The notes beneath the pieces were generated by a model. The model was given only the letters and a program-made list of their open reading frames with translations. It had not been told where the DNA came from and searched no databases. Positions 1 through 8,689 of a stretch of 45,429 nt of DNA are shown here, in pieces (position 1 is the stretch's first letter; every line of letters starts with the position of its first letter). Position numbers and translations under genes: made by a program. The stretch comes from Chryseobacterium hagamense (GTDB taxonomy: Bacteria > Bacteroidota > Bacteroidia > Flavobacteriales > Weeksellaceae): contig NZ_BJYJ01000028.1 of NCBI RefSeq assembly GCF_007991455.1, forward strand, positions 1 through 45,429, written 5' to 3'.

Positions 1-448
1 GGATCATGCGCAAAAGTTGGGGACTAGGCAAAAAGTTTGGTCAATCTGAATAGGAAGAAAACCAGATGACGCACAAAAGCTAAGAACCAGATAAGGGATA
101 ATTAATTTTAATATTTGAGGTAGGATATAAAGAAGCTATGGTCAGTTGGGTTATAGAGATGGCTACAAAGCTTTTTAAATGTCAAATTTAAACCTGCTGA
201 ACTATTACTCTGATCCAATCCAGCAAGTTGGGGTTTGATTTTGAAATAATAAATTCTGACTTTTAATTAAAACATTTAAGAATAAATTATATCAGTTAAC
301 GCTTCTCAATCTTCTGAAAGCGGACAATGTATTTTAAACAAATTATTTCATTCCCGTATTTTTACGGTATTTTGCATATGCATTTTTTTAATCCGTTTTT
401 AGGTCTGATATTTGTACTGAATTGGGGAAAATAATTTCGATCTTATTT
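1..448. other. Non-coding left edge
   Basis: I see no convincing gene in this AT-rich stretch before the first lipoprotein start. A short inverted repeat (CCGTA-TTTT-TACGG, 354-367) lies about 80 bases before that start and could be a weak hairpin. A TTTG-ending promoter-like element (409-414) lacks the usual spacing. An upstream gene may end outside the window. Confidence 0.5.
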
Positions 449-1489
449 ATGAAAAACATATCTGTTAAAAAATCTTTTCTGTCTGTATTATGTGTAGCTT
501 TCATGCTCCTTTCCTGTAAAAAAGAAATAGAAAAGATCGGCGACAAAACCAAGGATACTTCTTCTTCAGTACTTGATGAATCTGATGAAAAAAAAGACTC
601 AGTAATTGCAAAAAAAGATTCGGTGATTCAAAAAGAATCGATGCCGCCTGCCATGCAGGAAGATGGTTTTTACAACGCTTTTATTTTTCCGAAAGACAAA
701 AAAATGAAGGATTCGCTGTTTGCGGTGTTTAATAAAAAATATTCTGTTTCAGAACGGTATGCTATCCTGGCACTAAACCGTCTGGATTCCAAAAATAAAT
801 GGAATGCCGATACCCTGGTTGTTCCGGCAAAAATAGATACAACACTGATGGAATACGCACCGTTCCCGATGCAACTGGATGTGTTGAGCCCTGTAAAGAA
901 ATTCGTGGTGTTTTCCTACCCGATCCAGGCATTTGGGGTGTATTCAAACGGAACTCTGGTAAAATGGGGACCTACCAGCATGGGTAAAAAAAATGCCAAA
1001 ACAAAAACCGGTCTTACCTTTGCCAACTGGAAAAAACAACTCGCCATCTCTACCGTAAGCAGCGAGTGGAAATTGCCTTATAACTTCAATATCTTTAATC
1101 TTGACGGAATCGGATGGCATCAGTATGACCTGCCGGGCTATCCTGCATCCCATTCCTGCCTGCGTTTGCTGATGAATGATGCCAAATGGCTTTATGGCTA
1201 TGCGGATACCTGGGTGTTGAATCCGGGAGGCGCCACGACCAAAGCCAAAGGAACACCTGTATTGGTATTCGGTGACTATGGATGGGGGAAAAGAAAGCCG
1301 TGGAGAAGATTATTAAATGATCCGAATGCCAATAATGTTTCGGTAGAAGAAATGACCAGGATGATCCAGCCTAACATCGAAAAAATCCTTAAAGAACAGG
1401 ATAACCGTGAAAGGGTAGTGGATTCTATAAAAGCGGCAAAAGCTGTCGTGGAACAAATGCCGCAGACTACCAAAACCGTAGCTCCCTAA
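449..1489 (+). CDS. L,D-transpeptidase (YkuD) lipoprotein
   Basis: Predicted envelope lipoprotein of 346 residues that should form or remodel 3-3 cross-links or lipoprotein attachments in peptidoglycan. The start at 449 is preferred over an upstream in-frame TTG because it places a signal peptide (MKNISVKKSF...) directly before the lipobox LLSC. A Lys/Asp/Ser-rich linker follows to about residue 75. The C-terminal half carries the YkuD signature: His224 in GWHQYD and catalytic Cys237 in SHSCLR. A charged tail of about 60 residues follows the domain. Its 3' end overlaps the stop of the convergent next gene by 4 bases. Family assignment is firm from the motif; the exact substrate is unknown. 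Confidence 0.88.
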   Translation: MKNISVKKSFLSVLCVAFMLLSCKKEIEKIGDKTKDTSSSVLDESDEKKDSVIAKKDSVIQKESMPPAMQEDGFYNAFIFPKDKKMKDSLFAVFNKKYSVSERYAILALNRLDSKNKWNADTLVVPAKIDTTLMEYAPFPMQLDVLSPVKKFVVFSYPIQAFGVYSNGTLVKWGPTSMGKKNAKTKTGLTFANWKKQLAISTVSSEWKLPYNFNIFNLDGIGWHQYDLPGYPASHSCLRLLMNDAKWLYGYADTWVLNPGGATTKAKGTPVLVFGDYGWGKRKPWRRLLNDPNANNVSVEEMTRMIQPNIEKILKEQDNRERVVDSIKAAKAVVEQMPQTTKTVAP

Positions 1490-2013
1490 GCATCCGCTTT
1501 TTCAAATGGTAAAGTTGATTCTTCAGCGAACTTCCTGAGCTTGCGCATTTCTTCTTTGCCCTTATGCTGGCCTAATCTGGCTGCAGCATAGGTTAGTAAA
1601 ATGAAGCCGAGCATAATGAACGATGCGGTAAGTGCCCATGGATATTCCTGGCTCTTGATCTGTTTTTCCACATAATACATGGAAAAAAATACCATCCACA
1701 GAATAGAAAAGGAAAAATACAGAAACATAAAGAACGTCCACACAGCCGAACTGGGACCGAAAACACCACGTACGGAAGTTTTTTCGTCCTCAGTTTCAAT
1801 CCTTAGGGAAAGTCTGGGCTTCCAGTAAGTTTCATATTCCGTTTCCACGCAGATGGTGGCCACCTCTCTGTTAATGTTTCCTGAAAATTCATCCCGGTGT
1901 TCCGAAAGGTACTTTTTAAGGTTTTCTGCGTATTCCTCCTTGGTAAGATTCGTAAACATGGTAAACCTCGGCCGGGTCCGGATTTTATCTAAGGTCGTTT
2001 CTTCTGTATTCAT
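1486..2013 (-). CDS. Hypothetical two-TM membrane protein
   Basis: A 175-residue protein with no family I recognise. It has a soluble, charged N-terminal part (about residues 1-85), two hydrophobic helices (about 89-112 and 125-145) joined by a short polar loop, and a charged C-terminal tail. The N-terminal part contains ETYWKPRLSLRIE, which may be a small beta-rich domain. Its start codon lies one base from the stop of the aspartyl protease-PDZ gene upstream, so the two are almost certainly co-transcribed. The membrane helices may place it next to that envelope protein. That pairing is inference. Confidence 0.7.
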   Translation of the reverse strand: MNTEETTLDKIRTRPRFTMFTNLTKEEYAENLKKYLSEHRDEFSGNINREVATICVETEYETYWKPRLSLRIETEDEKTSVRGVFGPSSAVWTFFMFLYFSFSILWMVFFSMYYVEKQIKSQEYPWALTASFIMLGFILLTYAAARLGQHKGKEEMRKLRKFAEESTLPFEKADA

Positions 2014-2014
2014 A

Positions 2015-3340
2015 TTATTCCTGATAAGGTATTGGATCTTCCAGTGTAAACCGGAAAGTCATGGGTTTATTTTTTCTTTCAATATTTATTTCGATGGTTC
2101 TGCCTTCTCCGGATTTCATTATCTCCAGAATCTTCTGCAAAGTCATATCTGCAGTTTTCCTGCCATTGATGCTGATCAGGCGGTCTTCTTTCTGAAGCCC
2201 TGCTCTGGCACCCGGAGAATCTTTGCGGACACCTGCAACTGAAAACACCGGTTTCAGGACAAAATTATACTGCAGGCTGTTATTGATTATTTCTATGCCG
2301 CCGGAAGGCGCATTTTTGTTTCTAGCAGGCAAAGTCACTACATCTTTCGACCATTCCATGCCGTCCTGCCGGAAATCCAGTCCGCTCATGTTAAAATGAA
2401 AAGGATCATTGAAACCGGTGTTTTTTCTCAGATACATTTTCTGATTGGCATAATCAAAAGCAACGGTAAAACGCCGCATGATATCTCCCCCCAAGGAACC
2501 TTTCCGGTCTTCAACAAGATTGACGTGCTGTATCGAAAATTCGTCCGGCATCGCCGTAAGCGGTTTTTCAAAACTGAATTTACCCAGATATAAACGGTGG
2601 ATCCGGCTTCTTTTACCGTAGACATCGCCATTAAATCCCCGCCCCAGATAATCGTCGATATTCGGACGGTTGTAGATAAAATCTTTCATAAGAACAGGGA
2701 AGAGCCATATCGGATCACTGTTGCCGAGATCAATCAGCAATTTGCAACGCCTTCGCTCGTTTGTCATTTCTACATCGGCGAATACATAGGGTTTGTTTTT
2801 CTCAATACTGATATCGATTTTATCAAATTTTTTGATTCTTTTTCTGAATAGATTTTCGTCATTATAGATCGTGATTTTCTTTGAAGAATAATCGATGACT
2901 ACAGGATGATCTTTAAAAAAATGATAACCGATAATTCCGTTGACGGGAATTCCGACGTGAGACGAGATGTTAAAATCCTGGTCGACAATAATATAAATGG
3001 TCATTGAACGGTTTACAAAATTTTTCCCGATCCCCGCTACATTGTTATCCGAACGGAACCCTTCGATACTGGTGTTCCCACCCAATCCCGAAAATTTGAT
3101 TTTTTCTACATTCGGAAGTTTCAATTCCTGATTTTCCAGACTGAAAATGGATGTTTCGGAAACCCCCGTATCCAGTAAAAAAGTTAAATCAACCCCATCA
3201 ATGTTAACCGGAATAAAAATCAGGTTGGCAATGAGTTGAAAGGGAATAACTGTTTTTTGGGTATCATTCACTTCAAAGGAATTCTGGGCATTTATAAAAA
3301 TGCAGCAGAATAACCCTATAAAAAGATACCTCAGTTTCAT
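2015..3340 (-). CDS. Secreted clan-AA aspartyl protease with PDZ domain
   Basis: A 441-residue exported protein. A signal peptide ends near residue 19 (INAQ). Two retropepsin-like lobes follow: the first has FLLDTG (Asp57-Gly59) and the second has LLIDLG (Asp204-Gly206), where the usual Thr is Leu. A PDZ domain closes the protein (about 360-435; DSPGARAGLQKEDRLISING). This matches the Bacteroidetes aspartyl protease family annotated with a C-terminal PDZ domain, likely a periplasmic or surface protease. The atypical second motif leaves catalysis uncertain, since some relatives may only bind peptides. It is followed one base later by a membrane protein gene on the same strand. Confidence 0.82.
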   Translation of the reverse strand: MKLRYLFIGLFCCIFINAQNSFEVNDTQKTVIPFQLIANLIFIPVNIDGVDLTFLLDTGVSETSIFSLENQELKLPNVEKIKFSGLGGNTSIEGFRSDNNVAGIGKNFVNRSMTIYIIVDQDFNISSHVGIPVNGIIGYHFFKDHPVVIDYSSKKITIYNDENLFRKRIKKFDKIDISIEKNKPYVFADVEMTNERRRCKLLIDLGNSDPIWLFPVLMKDFIYNRPNIDDYLGRGFNGDVYGKRSRIHRLYLGKFSFEKPLTAMPDEFSIQHVNLVEDRKGSLGGDIMRRFTVAFDYANQKMYLRKNTGFNDPFHFNMSGLDFRQDGMEWSKDVVTLPARNKNAPSGGIEIINNSLQYNFVLKPVFSVAGVRKDSPGARAGLQKEDRLISINGRKTADMTLQKILEIMKSGEGRTIEINIERKNKPMTFRFTLEDPIPYQE

Positions 3341-3371
3341 CTACTGAATTTAATCATTTTATCTTTATCCT

Positions 3372-3402
3372 AAATAAAAAACATTCCCCGTCTGAGGAAT
3401 GT
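3372..3402 (-). terminator. Rho-independent terminator after the esterase gene
   Basis: Perfect 7-bp stem ACATTCC/GGAATGT (3381-3387 with 3396-3402). On the minus strand it is followed by a run of T (plus-strand A at 3375-3380). It separates the esterase from the protease operon downstream. Confidence 0.8.
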
Positions 3403-3449
3403 TCGTATATTTTTAATAAAATGGAAAATATAATGGATTTTCTGCAAAC

Positions 3450-4088
3450 TTATCTTGAGAAGAATTCCATCAGATCCATGTAATTTTTCTGGTTTACGCC
3501 GTGGCCGCTCATATATTCTCTGAAGGTGAAGTAACAGCTGAGATCATACAGTAGATCTGCTGCTTTTCTTCCCCATTCCAAAGGAATTACAGCATCATCC
3601 GTCCCATGGGAAACAAAGAACCTCAGTCTTTCAAGCTTTTTCTTGTCCTTTACAATGTCCGTTAGCAGCTTTTCTTCGGGATAGCTGCTTAAACATGCGA
3701 CAAGATTAAACATTTCAGGATATTTCAGGGCCAGTGCATAACATAGAATTCCTCCCTGGCTGAAACCGCAAAGGTGGGTTTTCCCCTGGGTAATGCCGTA
3801 ATGGTTGACGATTTTTAAAATGTTTTCCATTACACTGTTAAGGGATTCGGTCGCTTGCGGAACGTCTACAAATTTTTCAGGATCGGTAAAGTTTATATCA
3901 TACCAGGAAAAACCTTCAAACTGAGTCGCCCGCGGGGCACGGAAGCTGATAATGATCCAGTCTTCCGGAAGGGTTTCCCTGAAGCTGAAAAGGTCCTGTT
4001 CGTTGCTGCCGTAGCCGTGAAGCATAAAAAGAATGGTGGTATCGGGGGTGATATGTTCCGGTTCTCTTACGATGTAATCTAAATTCAT
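3450..4088 (-). CDS. Phospholipase/carboxylesterase family hydrolase
   Basis: A 212-residue cytoplasmic alpha/beta hydrolase of the carboxylesterase type 2 / acyl-protein thioesterase-like family. The start at 4088 (MNLDYIVREP) is chosen because the upstream in-frame extension is hydrophobic noise that relatives do not have. The oxyanion-type motif is LHGYGSNEQD (about 24-32). The nucleophile Ser110 lies in GFSQGG. Asp165 in GTDDAVIP and His196 in SGHGVN complete the triad. It has no signal peptide. It is transcribed alone and ends at a strong terminator. Substrate is unknown; small esters or lysophospholipids are typical for the family. Confidence 0.88.
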   Translation of the reverse strand: MNLDYIVREPEHITPDTTILFMLHGYGSNEQDLFSFRETLPEDWIIISFRAPRATQFEGFSWYDINFTDPEKFVDVPQATESLNSVMENILKIVNHYGITQGKTHLCGFSQGGILCYALALKYPEMFNLVACLSSYPEEKLLTDIVKDKKKLERLRFFVSHGTDDAVIPLEWGRKAADLLYDLSCYFTFREYMSGHGVNQKNYMDLMEFFSR

Positions 4089-4298
4089 GGGGCAAAGATA
4101 ATTAATATTGCTGTATTTCAGATAAAGGTATAAAGATCGCACCAATCCGAAACTTATGACAAACTGTCTGAAACCAGAGGATTAGCCTTGCGGACATTTA
4201 AGTATACCTAGCCCTCTGAATATTTATTGAATCGATATTATTTGGAAATCTTTGTTGGAAATTTTACATAAAAGTTATTTTTATATTGATAAAAAACC

Positions 4299-4306
4299 TA
4301 TATTTG
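4299..4306 (+). promoter_or_regulatory. Bacteroidetes -7 box (TATATTTG)
   Basis: An exact TAnnTTTG match 25 bases before the lipoprotein start at 4332. No clear TTTG is seen at the -33 position, so the promoter is only half supported. Confidence 0.5.
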
Positions 4307-4331
4307 AAACATTAAAAATCTATTTGGAGAA

Positions 4332-4784
4332 ATGAAGCAATTTTACAAATCAAAAAGTTTACTAAGACTTTCTTTTTTATTCGCTGTACTATTTTCAGTA
4401 ATTTTTGTGGTTAATTCCTGTAAGAAAGATGACGATGACGGATATACAGACCACATTATTCAGTTTGAAGCAAAAATAAATACCAAAGGCCCGAATCCTC
4501 CTGCAAACCCTCCGGTGGTAGGTGTTTTCAAAACCGTTGTAACGCAGATCGGAACAGGGCAGAGCACTACTTTCAATCCTACGGGAACTACATGGTCCAG
4601 CGGTGATATGTATGTAAGCTCCAGCCAGTCTCAGCTGAATTTGGCAGCCAACGCGACGCTTCCTTATTCTGATTCGGAACTTATCGTGACCATCTATGTG
4701 GACGGTGAGGTAGCCAAAACCCAGAAAGTCGTAGGAACAGGCGATAAAAGCGCAGCTGTTTTCTACAGTTTCCTGGAATTATAA
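4332..4784 (+). CDS. Small hypothetical lipoprotein
   Basis: A 150-residue protein with a lysine-containing signal peptide and lipobox VNSC near residue 30. An acidic KKDDDDGYTD stretch follows the cysteine, which resembles signals that send Bacteroidetes lipoproteins to the cell surface. The mature part looks like a single small beta-sandwich (about 38-150) with a proline-rich turn (NPPANPPV). It resembles many short flavobacterial lipoproteins of unknown role; I do not recognise a family. It is monocistronic, with a -7 box upstream and a terminator downstream. Confidence 0.75.
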   Translation: MKQFYKSKSLLRLSFLFAVLFSVIFVVNSCKKDDDDGYTDHIIQFEAKINTKGPNPPANPPVVGVFKTVVTQIGTGQSTTFNPTGTTWSSGDMYVSSSQSQLNLAANATLPYSDSELIVTIYVDGEVAKTQKVVGTGDKSAAVFYSFLEL

Positions 4785-4807
4785 GATCATTCACTTAAAT
4801 CATATGA

Positions 4808-4832
4808 AGCCATCTGTACGGATGGCTTTTTT
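4808..4832 (+). terminator. Rho-independent terminator of the lipoprotein gene
   Basis: Stem AGCCATC/GATGGCT (4808-4814 with 4821-4827) followed by a T run, 24 bases after the stop at 4784. Confidence 0.85.
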
Positions 4833-4848
4833 AATGCTGATTAAAAAC

Positions 4849-4880
4849 TACGGGCGCAACATTTTTACGTCGCGCCCGTT
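4849..4880 (-). terminator. Terminator of tyrS
   Basis: An 8-bp GC-rich stem ACGGGCGC/GCGCCCGT (4849-4856 with 4872-4879). It lies just past the tyrS stop on the minus strand and is followed there by a T-rich tract. It sits back to back with the plus-strand terminator at 4808. Confidence 0.75.
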
Positions 4881-4902
4881 TATATTTTCCGGAAAATCTG
4901 AA

Positions 4903-6198
4903 TCAGATCACCTTTACAATAAAGTAACTTTTCTTCCCTTTCTGAAGCAGCAGGAATTTACCGTCAATCAGGTCCGTTTCGTTTGCGGTATATACCTCAT
5001 TGATCTTCTGCTTGTTTACAGAGATTGAATTTCCTTTCAGTTCTCTGATGGCTTCGCTCTTAGATTTAAGAAATCCCGATTTTTCAGAAAGAAGATCAAC
5101 GATATTCACGCCAAGAACATCAGTTTTTGCCACTTCTTTCTGAGGAACCCCATCGAAAACTTCCAGGAAGGTTTCTTCATCCAGGCTTACCAGGTCTTCA
5201 GCGGTCGATCTTCCGAAAAGGATTTCAGAAGCTTTCAGTGCTTTTTCATATTCTTCCCTGCCATGAACCCAAACCGTTACTTCCTCGGCCAGTTTTTTCT
5301 GAAGTTTTCTTTCGTGCGGAGCGGTTTTGTGCTCTTCGATCAGTGCTCCGATTTCTTCTTTGCCTAAGAAAGTATAGAATTTAATGAACCTTTCCGCATC
5401 ATCATCCGTGGCATTCAGCCAGAACTGATAGAATTTATAAGCCGATGTCTTCTTTTTATCCAGCCAGTAATTTTCGCCGCTTTCCGATTTTCCGAATTTG
5501 GATCCGTCGGCTTTTGTGATCAGAGGCACCGTCAATGCAAAGGCTTCTCCCTGTGCTTTTCTCCGGATAAGTTCGGTACCTGTAGTAATATTGCCCCACT
5601 GGTCGGAACCTCCCATCTGAAGCTTTACGTTATTATTCTGATACAAATGTAAAAAATCGTATCCCTGGATCAGCTGATAGGTGAATTCCGTAAAGCTCAT
5701 CCCGTCTGCTCCCGATTCCCCGGAAAATCTTTTCTTTACGGAATCTTTGGCCATCATATAATTAACTGTAATATTTTTTCCTACGTTTTTCGCAAAATCA
5801 AGAAAAGAAATATTCTTCATCCAGTCGTAATTGTTCACCAGTTCCGCTTTGTTCGGCTCGCTTCCCGAAAAATCCAGGAATCTTGAAAGCTGGCTTTTCA
5901 GGCAGTCCACATAATGAAGAAGAGTTGCTTCATCCAACAGGTTCCTTTCGGCAGATTTTCCCGAAGGGTCACCGATCATTCCGGTAGCACCGCCCACCAA
6001 GGCGATCGGCTTGTGGCCGTGCTGCTGGAAATGCGCCAGGATTTTGATCTGAATAAGACTCCCGATATGTAAAGAATCTGCAGTAGGATCAAAACCGATA
6101 TAGGCTGTCGTCATTTCCTTATCCAGTTGTTCGTCCGTTCCGGGCATCATGTCGGCAAAAAGACCGCGCCATTTCAGTTCTTCAATAAAAGAGTTCAT
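4903..6198 (-). CDS. tyrS: Tyrosyl-tRNA synthetase
   Basis: A 431-residue class I aminoacyl-tRNA synthetase that charges tRNA-Tyr. The HIGH-type motif HIGS is at 44-47 after GFDPTA. The tyrosine-binding and Rossmann segment includes GGSDQWGN (about 196-203). The KMSKS-type loop is KFGKS at 234-238. A C-terminal S4 RNA-binding domain spans about 365-428 (FLKSKSEAIRELKGNSISVN). Length and motifs fit the bacterial TyrRS family that uses KFGKS. It is a single gene with its own terminator. An S4-domain remnant at the extreme C-terminus confirms it is full length. Confidence 0.97.
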   Translation of the reverse strand: MNSFIEELKWRGLFADMMPGTDEQLDKEMTTAYIGFDPTADSLHIGSLIQIKILAHFQQHGHKPIALVGGATGMIGDPSGKSAERNLLDEATLLHYVDCLKSQLSRFLDFSGSEPNKAELVNNYDWMKNISFLDFAKNVGKNITVNYMMAKDSVKKRFSGESGADGMSFTEFTYQLIQGYDFLHLYQNNNVKLQMGGSDQWGNITTGTELIRRKAQGEAFALTVPLITKADGSKFGKSESGENYWLDKKKTSAYKFYQFWLNATDDDAERFIKFYTFLGKEEIGALIEEHKTAPHERKLQKKLAEEVTVWVHGREEYEKALKASEILFGRSTAEDLVSLDEETFLEVFDGVPQKEVAKTDVLGVNIVDLLSEKSGFLKSKSEAIRELKGNSISVNKQKINEVYTANETDLIDGKFLLLQKGKKSYFIVKVI

Positions 6199-6361
6199 TA
6201 TATTCTGCTTTAAAATTTAAGCTGCAAAGATAAGAAATTCAGTGGGAAATAGATTTAAAAAGCGGGATAAGAGATCATTCCTGAAACTCCGGTGATCAAT
6301 CGGTATTTTCAGCCCGGAACTTTCGTTTCGGAATTTTCAGGTATGATCTTTAGATGGCCTC

Positions 6362-6392
6362 TTTGAGCATCCGTCAAAATCAGTTATATTTG
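6362..6392 (+). promoter_or_regulatory. Perfect Bacteroidetes promoter, sigma-factor gene
   Basis: TTTG (6362-6365), a 19-base spacer, then TATATTTG (6385-6392): an exact match to the Bacteroidetes TTTG-N19-TAnnTTTG consensus. The start codon at 6399 comes only six bases after the -7 box. The predicted transcription start therefore coincides with the AUG and the mRNA would be leaderless. Confidence 0.8.
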
Positions 6393-6398
6393 TTAATA

Positions 6399-6959
6399 AT
6401 GAACGACGAACAACTATTCCAGCTTATCGGTAAGGCGAAGGATAAAGACCAGAAGGCCCAGACCCGGCTCATCAACATCTTTTGGGTAGATGTTTTTTCT
6501 TTTGTGATGAAGAAGGTTCATGATGAAAATGATGCTGATGAAATCACGGTCAATGTGTTCTCGAAAGTTCTTTCCAAGCTGGATATGTATGATCCGCATT
6601 TCCAGTTTAAAACATGGGTGCTGACAATTGCCCAGAATACCATCATCGACTTCTGGAGAAAGAAATCCAGGGAAAACCAGGATCCGACCGAAAATCTTGA
6701 TGAGGTAAAAAACCACTATGCAAAATCTCCTGAAGAGCTGATGATTTCTGAAGAAGAACAGAAAAAGATCATCAAAACCATTGAATCGCTGGATGCCAAC
6801 TATCAGGCCATTATCAAGTTGCGGTTCTTTGAGGAAAAAAGCATCAGGGAAATTGCCGAAGAGCTGGGAATATCAGTCGCCAATACGAAAGTCCGGGTGA
6901 TGCGTGCCAAAAAAGTATTGGCAGAGCTTCTGAAAAACAATGAATTTGACGATAACTAA
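6399..6959 (+). CDS. ECF-type RNA polymerase sigma factor
   Basis: A 186-residue sigma-70 family factor. Region 2 spans about residues 20-90, with FKTWVLTIAQNTIIDFWRKK as the -10 recognition helix area. Region 4 spans about 120-175, with the helix-turn-helix in SIREIAEELGISVANTK. The start at 6399 is set by the promoter just upstream; a longer frame from 6354 would begin upstream of the -35-like element. No anti-sigma gene is adjacent: the next gene is on the other strand. The regulon is not visible in the window. Confidence 0.9.
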   Translation: MNDEQLFQLIGKAKDKDQKAQTRLINIFWVDVFSFVMKKVHDENDADEITVNVFSKVLSKLDMYDPHFQFKTWVLTIAQNTIIDFWRKKSRENQDPTENLDEVKNHYAKSPEELMISEEEQKKIIKTIESLDANYQAIIKLRFFEEKSIREIAEELGISVANTKVRVMRAKKVLAELLKNNEFDDN

Positions 6960-7044
6960 ACAATTATTTTTTTTAATAATAAAATTGACGATAAAAACCT
7001 GACGGGTTTAATTATTTACTCAGCATTTCTGATCAGTCGGTTAA

Positions 7045-7677
7045 TCACAAATAAACTTTCTCTTTTGTTTTAGGCAGCAGAATTTCCCTGCGCTTTTCCT
7101 GGTTCCTGTTCTGAAGATTTATTTTCAATCCTTTTTTTATCAAGGTTTCTTTTTTGGATTTTCCGTATTCTTTGGTATTTTCCACTTCCTTTTCAAAATT
7201 CAGCTGGCCGGTGGATAAATTAAAATCAATATCCGTCCAGTATTCTTCCGGTTTTCCGCTGCCTGAGGAATAGCCGATCAGTTCAAAACGGCCGTTCCGG
7301 AACCGGTATTTATCGGTGTAGCCCCATTTCCAGCTGCTTCCTCCGGCCTGGGTAATCATCAGAATTCCTTTCTGAATTTCGGTGCTCTGATACGGATCAC
7401 CCATCATTCCGCCGTCATTGCTTCTAAGGATGGCATTTCTGGACTTTTCCAGAATCGTCCATTTCCCGTTGACTTTTTTCAGGATCTGTATCTCACGGAT
7501 GTTTCCGTATTCAGTTGTGTCTTTTGTATTGTAAATAATTACCTTTTCAGGAATTTGATCACCGTCCAGGTCACCATCAACCGTTTCAATAACAGCGGAA
7601 CCTTTAGGCTGAAACTCTTTCTGGCCGAAAGAAAATGTACCGGATAAGATCAGCAGAAGGCAAAATATGTTTTTCAT
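7045..7677 (-). CDS. Secreted hypothetical protein
   Basis: A 210-residue exported protein with a clean signal peptide ending near SFGQ (residue 19). It has an Asp-rich loop DGDLDGDQIPEK (about 34-45) like calcium-binding FG-GAP/VCBS loops. A mainly beta segment follows and includes GGSSWKWGYTDKYRFRNGRFELIGY (about 110-135). Similar flavobacterial proteins begin with this Asp loop followed by a small beta-propeller-like or NTF2-like fold. I cannot name a function. It stands alone between the sigma factor and lipA. Confidence 0.7.
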   Translation of the reverse strand: MKNIFCLLLILSGTFSFGQKEFQPKGSAVIETVDGDLDGDQIPEKVIIYNTKDTTEYGNIREIQILKKVNGKWTILEKSRNAILRSNDGGMMGDPYQSTEIQKGILMITQAGGSSWKWGYTDKYRFRNGRFELIGYSSGSGKPEEYWTDIDFNLSTGQLNFEKEVENTKEYGKSKKETLIKKGLKINLQNRNQEKRREILLPKTKEKVYL

Positions 7678-7757
7678 AAATCAGATTTAAAACTTAAAAT
7701 TACGAAATTATGGGTTTCATCAATCCCGGTCTTTGATTGTTTCGATAAAAAAATCAC

Positions 7758-7765
7758 TAACTTTG
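7758..7765 (+). promoter_or_regulatory. Bacteroidetes -7 box (TAACTTTG) for lipA
   Basis: Exact TAnnTTTG match 20 bases before the lipA start. A TTTG (7732-7735) and an ATTG (7736-7739) upstream are both near the expected -33 spacing (22 and 18 bases). Confidence 0.65.
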
Positions 7766-7785
7766 AGCCTCAATTTGAGAAATAA

Positions 7786-8652
7786 ATGGAGAATTTAGTT
7801 CAGGATACAACCATTCAGAAACCAAAGTGGATCCGTGTAAAACTTCCTACCGGAAAGAATTACAGGGAACTTAGAACTTTGGTCGACAAATATAAATTAA
7901 ACACCATCTGCCAGAGCGGAAGCTGTCCGAATATGGGCGAATGCTGGGGCGAAGGAACGGCGACGTTCATGATCTTAGGGAACATCTGTACGCGGAGCTG
8001 TGGATTTTGCGGCGTAAAAACCGGAAAACCCATGGATGTAAACTGGGACGAACCTGAAAAAGTGGCCCGTTCGATCAAATTAATGAAGATCAAACATGCC
8101 GTCTTAACGTCGGTAGACCGCGATGATCTGAAAGATATGGGTTCCATTCTTTGGGCGGAAACGGTAAATGCCGTGAGAAGGATTTCCCCTGGAACAACCA
8201 TGGAAACCCTGATTCCGGATTTTCAGGGAATTACCAAACACATCGACCGGCTGGTGGATGTGGCTCCTGAAGTGATTTCCCACAATATGGAAACGGTAAA
8301 ACGCCTGACCAGAGAAGTAAGGATTCAGGCCAAATACGAAAGAAGCCTTGACGTTTTAAGATATCTGAAAGAAGCAGGGCAGCGAAGAACCAAAACCGGC
8401 GTAATGCTCGGGTTGGGTGAAACGAAAGATGAGGTTTTCCAGACGATTGAAGATATCAGAAATGCAGACGTGGACATCATTACCTTAGGACAGTATCTGC
8501 AGCCTACTAAAAAACATCTTCCGGTGAAAAAATTCATTACCCCGGAAGAATTCGATGAGTTCGGGGATTTTGCCAGAAGCCTTGGGTTCAGGCATGTGGA
8601 AAGTTCACCGCTGGTAAGAAGTTCCTATCACGCAGAAAAACATATTCATTAA
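7786..8652 (+). CDS. lipA: Lipoyl synthase
   Basis: A 288-residue radical-SAM enzyme that inserts two sulfurs into protein-bound octanoyl groups to make lipoyl cofactors for 2-oxoacid dehydrogenases and the glycine cleavage system. The auxiliary 4Fe-4S cluster ligands are Cys42, Cys47 and Cys53 (CQSGSCPNMGEC). The radical-SAM cluster ligands are Cys68, Cys72 and Cys75 (CTRSCGFC). The conserved C-terminal RSSYHA motif, whose Ser279 binds the auxiliary cluster, is present. It is full length, with a Bacteroidetes -7 box upstream and a terminator right after the stop. lipB is not adjacent. Confidence 0.97.
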   Translation: MENLVQDTTIQKPKWIRVKLPTGKNYRELRTLVDKYKLNTICQSGSCPNMGECWGEGTATFMILGNICTRSCGFCGVKTGKPMDVNWDEPEKVARSIKLMKIKHAVLTSVDRDDLKDMGSILWAETVNAVRRISPGTTMETLIPDFQGITKHIDRLVDVAPEVISHNMETVKRLTREVRIQAKYERSLDVLRYLKEAGQRRTKTGVMLGLGETKDEVFQTIEDIRNADVDIITLGQYLQPTKKHLPVKKFITPEEFDEFGDFARSLGFRHVESSPLVRSSYHAEKHIH

Positions 8653-8660
8653 AATACAGT

Positions 8661-8687
8661 CGCTTCAGTTTTGAAGCGATTTTTTTG
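8661..8687 (+). terminator. Terminator of lipA
   Basis: Stem CGCTTCA/TGAAGCG (8661-8667 with 8672-8678) followed by a seven-T run, nine bases after the stop. Confidence 0.88.
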
Positions 8688-8689
8688 TT

